Assembly (NCBI GenBank): GCA_963680875.1
Contig: OY804575.1
Location: 30,098,494-30,162,493, forward strand
DNA: 64,000 nucleotides
Origin: Bathymodiolus brooksi
Lineage: Eukaryota; Mollusca; Bivalvia; Mytilida; Modiolidae
Direction: 5' to 3'
Shown here: in pieces, positions 58,401 through 64,000 of the stretch
How the letters are laid out: the number at the start of each line of letters is the position of its first letter
Position numbering within the stretch: the stretch's first letter is position 1
The notes under the pieces: generated by a model
Seen by the model: the letters and a program-made list of their open reading frames with translations, nothing else
What the model was told of the DNA's origin: nothing
Database searches by the model: none
Program-made: the position numbers and the translations under genes

Positions 58401-60365
58401 GAAATTTTGTATTATTTTACTATATCAGTGCCTCTGATATCTGGCCTGATAAGAGAGGTGACCTTTCTTGAGGGGGACATTTTGTATTATTTTACTATAT
58501 CAGTGCCTCTGATATCTGGCCTGATAAGAGAGTTGACCTTTCTTGAGGGGGACATTTTGTATTATTTTACTATATCAGTGCCTCTGATATCTGGCCTGAT
58601 AAGAGAGGTGACCTCTCTTCGGGGGGAAATTTTGTATTATTTTACTATATCAGTGCCTCTGATATCTGGCCTGATAAGAGAGGTGACCTTTCTTGAGGGG
58701 GACATTTTGTATTATTTTACTATATCAGTGCCTCTGATATCTGGCCCGATAAGAGGGGTGACCTTTCTTGAGGGGGACATTTTGTATTCTTTTACCATCT
58801 CAGTGCATCTGATATCTGGCCTGATAAGAGAGGTGACCTTTCTTGAGGGGGACATTTTGTATTATTTTACTATATCAGTGCATCTGATATCTGGCCTGAT
58901 AAGATGGGTGACCTCTCTTGAGGGGGATATTTTGTATTATTTTACTATATCAGTGCCTCTGATATCTGACCTTTGGTGGAAGTGGCCTCATAAGAGGGGG
59001 ACTATTGTACAACTCACTCACATTAGTAAATGTTCCTTTAAATGTAAGATCTATTGGAGGACGGAAGAGATCTTCTAATGTTCTTTTCTTGTTAGTAACA
59101 CTTCCTGAAACTAACATTTCTTCTTGTTGTTCTGAAATACAAAGATCAAACAAATAAATTGTGCTATACACACCATGTTCTGAAATACAAAGATCAAACA
59201 AATAAATTGTGCTATGCACACCAGCAAGATATCATACAATATCATTATTTACACATTAAAAAATATCATAATTGTAAAAGTAAATATGATCCAACACTTC
59301 GAACAAATTTTTATTCCTGTATTGCGCTTTTGGTTTGTCTTAGACTCAAGTGTCTTAACTCAGCATCACTGTGATGCCCTTATGATAGTAAGGCCAATTT
59401 TATTTAATATAGCTTTATCATATTAAAGACTTTAGACATATATTATGAGCTTGGTTTTATCCCAGGATGGAATATCAAGGAAGAGGAGAAAATAATGTTA
59501 TATTACTGTTCAGAAGATCATTTTCACTTGTTTATTTCTTAGAACTGTAACAGAGAATCTTCCCTAACATTGTACATGTTTTCTGACATAGTCTGCTTGA
59601 AATGAAAACTACTACTCAGCATGCCCATTTACCCTCTGCAGGGTTTTTTTTACCCCCAAAATAGGCCCTGTACCCCCAAAATTGTAGGGACTTTCTATAT
59701 GCAGGGGTACAAAGTTAAGGGAAAAACAGCAATTGTACCCCATTGTACCCCCAGTTTCAAAACTCAGTGGGCACCCTGACTACTTTGTAGTAGCTATAAC
59801 ATAACAACTTATTTGAGTTGCCTCCTAGTTACACATATGAGATATTTTGTTTACCCCTATGCAATTTGCTTGGTCTGTTTATTTGAATAGAATATATCAT
59901 AGCAATAAGGGTCCTGTGTATTTAAAACTTTCAACATACTTACTAGCTTCAGCTTGGAAATCTCTAAAACCATCAAACACTGATCTTGCTTTTCGTCTTC
60001 TTCCTCGGAAACCTGAAAATTCCAACAAGGGAATTGTTGTTACAATTTTTTTGTGTAACAATTAAAACATACCAGTATAATTATACAGATATGTCAAATT
60101 GTAAAAGTAAAAATATATTTCTTGAAAACTTCTTTTTTAAATCATAATATTTTACGATCAGCTTTAAGATTTTAACTTTTATTTTGAATTTAATATCTTG
60201 ATTTGTCGAAAGTAGACATATAATTACACATGTAGGACGACCTTGTCAAATTACTGATAACAATTCAATACATAGTTGATTATAATTTTAAAGAATTTAC
60301 CATAGACAGGCATCTCTTCCACTAATGTTTCACTCTTCTGTGGTATTGGTGCTCTAACTTCACTT
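46275..60365 (-). CDS. UBXN7: UBXN7, p97/VCP adaptor (UAS, UIM, UBX), 5' end missing
   Basis: Nine exons on the - strand, 5' to 3': 60365-60301, 60012-59944, 59131-59022, 57266-57120, 56601-56511, 54115-54062, 52799-52275, 47109-47030, 46433-46275. All introns are GT-AG and phases agree; 432 residues plus stop are visible. Order matches animal UBXN7: conserved linker ([14 protein letters not shown]), basic [15 protein letters not shown], thioredoxin-like UAS domain, ubiquitin-interacting motif [12 protein letters not shown], acidic/Ser linker and UBX domain with NFPRRQL, the FPR loop that binds p97. Family knowledge: it links p97 to ubiquitylated substrates and cullin ligases, in cytosol and nucleus. 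The N-terminal UBA exon is not seen up to 64000; the decayed hAT and the hairpin element lie in that upstream intron. Confidence 0.95.
47030..47109 (-). CDS. UBXN7: UBXN7 exon: N-terminal half of UBX
   Basis: 80 bases, acceptor CTTTTAG, donor GTAGGT. The peptide [20 protein letters not shown] is the first beta hairpin of UBX (x-R-x-P-D-G). Its first two bases complete Asp with the last base of the previous exon. Confidence 0.95.
47617..48036 (+). mobile_element. SINE with perfect target duplication, interrupted by a nested SINE
   Basis: Target duplication TTAATTTGTGTCA at 47604-47616 and 48037-48049 is perfect. The body has GGATTTACAACTACCTATGC, box-B-like GAGTTCAAATCTC, GGTCGGTGGTTTTCTCCGG, CTCCACCAATAAAACTGATC and tail GTGGCATTAAACACCATC plus (AAAC)n. 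It is split at 47726-47881. Confidence 0.9.
47726..47881 (-). mobile_element. Nested short SINE
   Basis: Flanked by the 8-base duplication CGAGGTGT (47718-47725 and 47882-47889) taken from the host SINE. In the - direction it reads CAGTTGCTTGCCCATGGGC, GGTGGTTCTCTCTGGG, TAAAACTGGTCGCCAT, GCTGAAAGTGGCGTTAAAC and an ATCAAATC tail. It is a shorter subtype, also at 39337. Confidence 0.85.
48096..50110. repeat. Compound tandem array with a palindromic core
   Basis: Every unit contains TGTATGTTTGACATACACAG, then GCTGTCAGTG. Spacers vary: ACAT or TCAT only (about 35-37 bp units), TACATTCTGTTATA, or that plus TAATAAACTGGTGACAT (about 61 bp or more). TGTATG-TTTGA-CATACA can pair as a small hairpin in each unit. 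The right end is dominated by the shortest units. Intronic in UBXN7. Confidence 0.95.
50176..51766. mobile_element. CAGGG-ended inverted-repeat element (hAT-like, non-autonomous)
   Basis: CAGGGGTTG at 50176 and CAACCCCTG ending at 51766 are inverted, and the similarity continues inward for about 80 bases (ACTAGCCC, GGGCTA, GCTAGCCTGACAG against the complement of CTGTCAGGC and GGGCTAGTG). The interior has no transposase that I recognise. CAGGG ends are typical of hAT elements. No clean 8-base target duplication is left. It lies in a UBXN7 intron. Confidence 0.65.
51770..52090. mobile_element. Interspersed repeat family A fragment
   Basis: GGTGGGGTCTGTGTTGCTAA, GTTGTGTTTTTGCTTTG, TTCATCTTGTGTACTCAATG, TTGCCAGTTTCTCTAGATTG and CCCTTCAGTATTCCTTAA match the copy at 31685-31870 and family A at 4530. 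Confidence 0.6.
52275..52799 (-). CDS. UBXN7: UBXN7 exon: end of UAS, UIM and Ser/acidic linker
   Basis: 525 bases, acceptor ATTTTAG, donor GTGAGT. It opens with [15 protein letters not shown] (end of UAS), then a basic patch [10 protein letters not shown], the ubiquitin-interacting motif [17 protein letters not shown], acidic [19 protein letters not shown], a run of SSPAK-type repeats ([19 protein letters not shown]) and an Asn/Ser-rich disordered stretch. The linker is lineage-specific, while the UIM is strongly conserved with human UBXN7. Confidence 0.95.
53113..53869. mobile_element. Terminal-hairpin element with 160-bp tandem core (type 2)
   Basis: It begins CTAGATGTGTCGGAATGACA, where GTGTC and GACAC pair, and ends with ATGTCCAGGCCACTTAGTGG, then CAGGGACAT, which folds as a long hairpin. 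In between, a 160-base unit (AGTCAATATCTCAAA, TTGATCTGTAACTTAT, CATACCAAA) occurs about twice plus part of a third. A-rich AAAA on both sides may be a 4-base target duplication. No coding capacity. Similar to bivalve pearl or HINE elements as I remember them. Confidence 0.7.
54062..54115 (-). CDS. UBXN7: UBXN7 exon: UAS domain, late strand
   Basis: 54 bases, acceptor GTTTCAG, donor GTAATA. The peptide [17 protein letters not shown] matches the UAS segment after D-P-R-T-G in UBXN7; WH is conserved. Confidence 0.93.
54471..56165 (+). mobile_element. SINE split by a terminal-hairpin element
   Basis: 54471-54652 is the SINE head and core (GTAGTTGGATTTACAACTAC, GAGTTCGAATCTCGATC, TTTTCTCCGGGTCCTCCG) and 56097-56165 its tail (AATAAAAATTGACCGGCA, GAAATATTGTTGAAAGTG, GCATTAAACACCATC). 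Removing 54653-56096 and one copy of AATA restores a normal SINE. Confidence 0.88.
54653..56096. mobile_element. Terminal-hairpin element with ~155-bp tandem core (type 1)
   Basis: It begins CTAGAGGCTCAGTGGGCTGA, then GCC, a perfect 7-base hairpin (GGCTCAG/CTGAGCC). It ends AGCTCACATTGCCTTTGGC, then AAGGTGAGCT, a 13-pair hairpin. About nine units of roughly 155 bases lie between, each with CCTTCCATAGATGCTTCCTA, TTCATTTGGCCAAGCGG, GACCAATCAGAAACAAGAAT and GGCCATGTTTGTTAACGGAT. Flanking AATA at 54649-54652 and 56097-56100 is the target duplication. Open frames in the units are not coding. Confidence 0.85.
56511..56601 (-). CDS. UBXN7: UBXN7 exon: UAS domain core
   Basis: 91 bases, acceptor TTGTAG, donor [26 protein letters not shown], then [10 protein letters not shown] is the thioredoxin-like centre of UAS, close to the human sequence. 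Confidence 0.96.
56672..56940. repeat. 33-bp tandem repeat, about eight copies
   Basis: The unit is TTCCATTTGATGGTGACGTA, then GATAAATTTTTAT. The first and last copies are diverged (GGTTGCGTAG, GGTTACATAG) and the inner ones identical. Intronic in UBXN7. Confidence 0.93.
57120..57266 (-). CDS. UBXN7: UBXN7 exon: first part of the UAS fold
   Basis: 49 codons, phase 0 at both ends, acceptor ATTATAG, donor [26 protein letters not shown], then [13 protein letters not shown] and IKDHFLFWQ are diagnostic of the UBXN7 UAS domain. Confidence 0.97.
57421..57670 (-). mobile_element. Full-length SINE (reference copy)
   Basis: Target duplication ATATCAAAATATA (57408-57420) against ATATTAAAATATA (57671-57683), one mismatch. 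On the - strand: GTCGTGGTCGTGATCATATA (head), GTAGGTGGATTTACAACTAC, CAATCAGTGCCTATCTCC, ACATTATGTGATAAAGTTTG, GGTGGTTTTCTCCGGGTACC, CCTCCACCAATAAAACTGAC and tail GTTAAACACCATAAAC. About 250 bases. Confidence 0.9.
57976..58972. repeat. 75-bp tandem repeat, about 13 copies
   Basis: The unit contains CAGTGCCTCTGATATCTGGC, CTGATAAGAGAGGTGACCTT, TCTTGAGGGGGACATTTTGT and ATTATTTTACTATAT. 75 is divisible by three, so one + frame runs 366 codons with [16 protein letters not shown] repeats and then crosses UBXN7 coding sequence in antisense. Some variants recur every three units (CTTCGGGGGG at 58391 and 58616). Confidence 0.95.
59022..59131 (-). CDS. UBXN7: UBXN7 exon: segment leading into UAS
   Basis: 110 bases, acceptor ATTTCAG, donor [26 protein letters not shown], then [16 protein letters not shown] motif is characteristic of UBXN7 just before UAS. 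Confidence 0.96.
59127..59222. repeat. Direct duplication spanning the exon's splice acceptor
   Basis: GTTCTGAAATACAAAGATCA, then AACAAATAAATTGTGCTAT and CACACCA occurs at 59128 and again at 59176. On the - strand each copy contains GTATTTCAG, so a second acceptor sits 48 bases upstream of the one used. Confidence 0.85.
59640..59782. mobile_element. Possible short CAGGG-ended element
   Basis: GCAGGGTTTTTTTTACCCCC at the left and CACCCTG at the right with internal ACCCCCA/GGGGTAC motifs suggest a small inverted-repeat element. The arms are weakly matched, so this is tentative. Confidence 0.3.
59944..60012 (-). CDS. UBXN7: UBXN7 exon: basic linker
   Basis: 69 bases, acceptor TTTTCAG, donor [26 protein letters not shown] resembles the RRRPARSIFDGFRDF segment of human UBXN7; the basic run may act in nuclear targeting. 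Confidence 0.93.
60301..60365 (-). CDS. UBXN7: UBXN7 exon: linker after the UBA region (first one visible)
   Basis: 65 bases, acceptor TTACCAG after a T-rich tract, donor [26 protein letters not shown] is close to the VRAPIPQK segment following UBA in human UBXN7. It starts in phase 2, so an upstream coding exon is required. Confidence 0.94.
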
Positions 60366-61083
60366 CTGGTAAAAAAAAACATAGTTTATGTAATATATGT
60401 ACATCTAAATTATACAAATATAAACTTGTTTATATATAAACTACACTCATTTATAGATGTAATACAGTTTAATTTTTAAATATTTACTACTTTACATTGC
60501 ACTTTGAAAGAAAAAAAATCACATCCTTACTTTTAATCATTGGTACCGAAACTCTGGAATTTTATTCAGTCCTTTTGTGTCCTTCTATGGAACAAGCTAA
60601 ATCACTGTAACCCAATCAGATTTCAGCAGCAATTAGATTGGATGAGTAAAGCTCAACTGCACATGATTTGATCCTTATAACTATGAGGCTTCGCTACATC
60701 GTTATAATGGCTACATTTAAACTAGAGCAGTGGTTTCATTAAGATTTTGAATAGAAGGATTTTTTTTTAGAATAGACGGAAAATGGAGTGGGCGAAGCGA
60801 GCGACCCTTCAGGCGAGGGGTCCGGGGGCCTAGGCGGCCCCCGGAAGCTGACAACAAAATGATGCAAAATCCTGGCATCTGGGCATTTCCTAGGAGATAA
60901 ATAAAGCTTTGAATTTGTCACTTTTTACACATTAAATTATTATTATTTTATTTTTTTTAGGTTTTCAGTGGATTACATTTTGTTATACTGACTTTAGCAA
61001 AATAAATGACTGTGAACCTTTGCTATAAGCACCCTAATCAGGATAATTTTTTTGTTAATAGAGATTCGATTTGTTTATATCTT

Positions 61084-61329
61084 TTATTCAAAGAAATCAA
61101 AGTCATCTAGGTCAGTTGTGCAGAACTGCTTGGCTTCAGCTACAGATTTAGCAATCTTTAGCTGTTCAAGTAAAGTCTGTTCTAACTGTCTTTCATGGTT
61201 TTCAATTTCAGCATCAGAGTCCATAGAATCAGTGCCAGAAGCAAAATTTCCAATGTCCATTGGAGTAATCGGATCACTTGGCTCAATAATATTAACTTGT
61301 TCTTCCTCTGTCTGAGTTTCTGCCTCCAT
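61084..61329 (-). CDS. Acidic 81-residue open frame inside the hAT element
   Basis: From ATG to TAA, with AATAAA overlapping the stop. The peptide begins MEAETQTEEEQVNIIEPSDP, has a charged helical middle (ENHERQLEQTLLEQLKIAK) and ends DLDDFDFFE. It lies 3' of the transposase remnant within the same terminal repeats, so it may be a last exon of the element's protein. A stop lies in frame 27 bases before the ATG. No function is assigned. Confidence 0.4.
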   Translation of the reverse strand: MEAETQTEEEQVNIIEPSDPITPMDIGNFASGTDSMDSDAEIENHERQLEQTLLEQLKIAKSVAEAKQFCTTDLDDFDFFE

Positions 61330-62081
61330 TGTTACACTAACAGTAGGATTCCCCGATTAGACTGTCTTGAAACTCTTGTCCCTGCAGAAAAAAGATTCTT
61401 AAAAGTTATAGCAAATAAATGATATTAAAACAGGGAACTAACAGATATTTCTCAAATTCTGTTTCACTAGGAAAGCTGACTGTTCATATTGGAAATTGTA
61501 AAGTTTTTTTTATGTATAGAAATATTGCTTTTTGGATAAAGTTTATCTGCAAGCATAATAGGTTTGAAAAGGACTTAGAGAATCATTAAAACTCCCAAAT
61601 AATAATTATGGTGTATTGTTAATGAAACATTTTCAGGTATATTGACAGAGTGAGACAATCTGATGAAGATACATTTTCTGAGGAATGTATGGCATAATGG
61701 ATTTTTTTAAAACAAAGTCAATGTACTAAGATACATGTATTGTTTTTTTCTGGCCATGCCTTTTGAAAAAAAATAAAACTGGCATGTTTGTATACTGTAT
61801 TACAGATATGACAGTTACATTGATTAAAAATCCCCCAAAAAATAATTCAGATTTTCAATTTCAGTGTTCAAATGATGTATGTTGTAAACAAAATAGATAA
61901 ATGAAAATCTACTATTTAATCAATTCATTTTGATAATTTTGTAGCTACATGTATGGTATTTTTTGGATGAATAAAAAAGTAAATTGTATTTATTACCTTT
62001 ATTCCGACTTGGTAACTTTCTTCTGGATTTCATCTGTAACCAGTTTTTAATACATGTAGAAGAGGTTGTTAGGTCATCACA

Positions 62082-62810
62082 TTAATCTGTGCATATGTCT
62101 GGTCCATTAACTGTTAAGTGCATCAATCCTTCCAACATATCGTTTTTTAGACGGTTTCTCAAGTTTGTTTTTATAATTTTTACTTTGGAGGCCCCTCTTT
62201 CAGTCCATGCGTTACTAACAGGAATCGTAAGTACTAGTTCTGCTAATCTACATGTGTAGTTAACTTTGGGCACATGTGCTCATATTCATGCTTCTGTTTG
62301 ACAATTCTGGTTAAGCACCATTCTGATGGTGTGAGACAGTCAGCAGTCACATCTTCTTTCTTAGGAATAATTGTTTTCAACCTACTAAAATTGTATTACA
62401 AAAGACTCCATTCAGCCATACATTCCTCCAAAGATGTATCTTCATCGGAATGAGATGCATCTAGAAGTAGTTGAAAATTACTGCAATTGATTCATTGCCA
62501 TAACATGCAAATAGAGTACGGTTTTTATCTGGTAAAAGCAATGGATTAAATAATTCCAGTTCCGTAAGCACTTCAACATCTGTAAAGCGTTTGTTAACAT
62601 TTTCAACTAGAGCAGTTGTATAATTGTTCAAAGTAAACCGATTCTCTGTGCCATCTTTTAGACACAATTCTAAAAGTTCCAACTTGCCACCTGGCTTTAG
62701 ATCATCTTTCAAGGACTAAATAAGAGTTTTACTTTCAGCTAGGGCCATCAGTTCAGACTTAGCACAATCCAACATTTGACCTGAATTTCCAGTAGTTGGA
62801 AACTGTACAT
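62082..62810 (-). pseudogene. hAT transposase remnant (ZNF862-like C-terminal part)
   Basis: Read on the - strand, MLDCAKSELMALAES, stop, then LKDDLKPGGKLELLELCLKD, VNKRFTDVEVLTELELFNP, SDEDTSLEECMAEWSLL, stop, then EYEHMCPK, a frameshift, and finally LAELVLTIPVSNAWTERGAS, then KVKIIKTNLRNRL. The last block is the hAT C-terminal dimerisation region (P-V-S-x-A-x-x-E-R). At least two stops and one frameshift make it inactive. Confidence 0.8.
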
Positions 62811-63273
62811 GTTTGCAAAATTTACATTGATAGTCGCCAGTTGAGCGCCAATATTTTATTTATTCACTTCATAAATTTATGAAATACAAACCTCTAGAGT
62901 AAGACTGCTTAGCCGTTGGGCCTGACTGGAAGAAGTCCAGTATCGTCCTTTTAAACAAATTAATGATATTTCAACCGTTTCTCACGTTGTTCTGCGGTGT
63001 CAAATAATTGTACATATTTAACACAGAAAACTCGCCAGCGTTAAATCACGGAAATTATTTAGATCGAGTAATGACTGGTTTTCCGTTTCAAATCTGAAAA
63101 ACGGGCTAAAGCACACACTATCAAATACGGAACCAGAATAAAGACAATCCCAAAACACGTACAACTGGTCCCAGAAAAGTACCGATCTATTTTTGTCGAA
63201 AATAAAATAGCCGGAAAAAATACCGCAATAGACGGCGAAATTCGCCGGCTTCCGGCTCTTATTGAAAACACTG

Positions 63274-64000
63274 TAGAGGCTCAGTGTGCTGAGCCTGTGT
63301 CGCTCATCTTTCATTCTGCTTTGAGGAAACTTAATACAGAACCTTCCATAGGTGCTTCCCACCAAGTATCGGCTCATTTGGCTAAGCAGTTACAGAGAAG
63401 AAATTTTTTAGAAATCGACCAACCAGAAACAAGAATTGCCTGTGGCGACCATGTTTGTTAATGAATCGGGACAAAATGAGCAATCTTTATAGAGGATCTT
63501 TCATAGATGCTTCCTACCCAGTTTTGTTTCATTTGGCCAAGCGGTTACAGAGGAGAAGATTTTTAGAAATCGACCAATCAGAAACAAGAATTGCCTGTGG
63601 TGGCCATGTTTGTTAATGAATCAGGACGAAATGAGCAATCTTTATAGAGAACCTTCCAAGGATGCTCCCTACCAAGTTTCGATTCATTTGGCCAAGCAGT
63701 TTCAAAGGAGAAGATTTTTTAGAAATCAACCAATCAGAAACAAGAATGGCCTGTCACGGCCATGTTTGTTAACGGATCGGGACGAAATGAACAATCTTTA
63801 TAGAGGACCTGCCACAGATGCTTCCTACCAAGTTTCGGTTCATTTGGCCAAGCGGCTTCAGAGGAGAAGATTTTTAAAAATTTGGTCAATCAGAAACAAG
63901 AATGGCCTATGGCAGCCATGTTTGTTGATGGATCGGGACAAAATGAGCAATTTTTAGAGAGGACCTTCCATAGATGCTTCCTACCAAGTTTCACTTCATT
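63274..64000. mobile_element. Terminal-hairpin element type 1, third element, runs off the window
   Basis: GAGGCTCAGTGTGCTGAGCC, then TGTGTCGCTCATC matches the start of the element at 54653, followed by four to five ~155-base units (TTCATTTGGCCAAGCGG, GACCAATCAGAAACAAGAAT, GGCCATGTTTGTTAA). Its first bases (CTAGAG) lie on the far side of the hAT insertion at 60722-60727. Confidence 0.85.

Larger units (their letters stand above)
60728..63273 (-). mobile_element. Decayed hAT DNA transposon
   Basis: Terminal inverted repeats CAGTGGTTTCATTAAGA (60728-60744) and, inverted, CAGTGTTTTCAATAAGA (63273-63257) match at 15 of 17 bases. TAGAG flanks both ends (60723-60727 and 63274-63278) as a 5-base target duplication. 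Inside on the - strand are a broken hAT transposase and an acidic open frame. Near the 3' end is a GC-rich patch (GCGAGGGGTCCGGGGGCC). Confidence 0.8.

Noticed and set aside
63018..63377. 119-codon - strand frame
   Set aside because: It straddles the hAT end and the start of the hairpin element, so it cannot be an old gene.

Overview
The window is animal nuclear DNA with spliced genes and GT-AG introns. It is AT-rich and packed with tandem repeats and short mobile elements. The interspersed repeats (a tRNA-derived SINE whose tail reads GTTAAACACCA, a family typical of mussel-like genomes, and elements with about 155-160 bp tandem cores) point to a bivalve mollusc. I cannot fix the species.

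Two real protein-coding genes are visible, and they converge tail to tail. On the + strand, 4197-21111 holds the last 12 coding exons (717 codons, one frame throughout) of an adhesion G-protein-coupled receptor: EGF-like, hormone-receptor (HormR), GAIN and GPS regions, seven membrane helices and a Ser/Thr/Asn-rich tail. Its signal-peptide exon is not visible. On the - strand, 60365-46275 holds nine coding exons (432 codons) of UBXN7, a p97/VCP adaptor: UAS domain, ubiquitin-interacting motif, acidic/Ser-rich linker and C-terminal UBX domain. Its UBA-encoding first exon(s) lie beyond the right edge.

Layout. 1-4196: no gene recognised. 4197-21111: receptor gene; one 7.1 kb intron cuts the GPS in two and carries about 160 copies of a 40-bp repeat. 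21112-46274: about 25 kb between the two 3' ends with no recognisable gene, dominated by arrays (40 bp at 22447, 35 bp at 29399, 45 bp at 32080, mixed 31/39/41 bp at 35896, 64 bp at 40778, 24 bp at 43124, 60 bp at 44246) and SINEs. 46275-60365: UBXN7, whose introns hold SINEs, a CAGGG-ended inverted-repeat element, two terminal-hairpin elements and further arrays. 60728-63273: a decayed hAT transposon. 63274-64000: start of another terminal-hairpin element.

The main discovery theme is satellite birth from mobile elements. Several arrays can be traced to a piece of a nearby element: the SINE core (19169-19350), the SINE head (44246-44757) and an arm of the interspersed family (29399-30482). 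Two related elements in UBXN7 introns, plus a third at the right edge, share an unusual plan: a CTAGA start with a hairpin, a 155-160 bp tandem core and, where the end is visible, a terminal 3' hairpin. The very long open frames in the arrays are by-products of stop-free repeat units, not genes.
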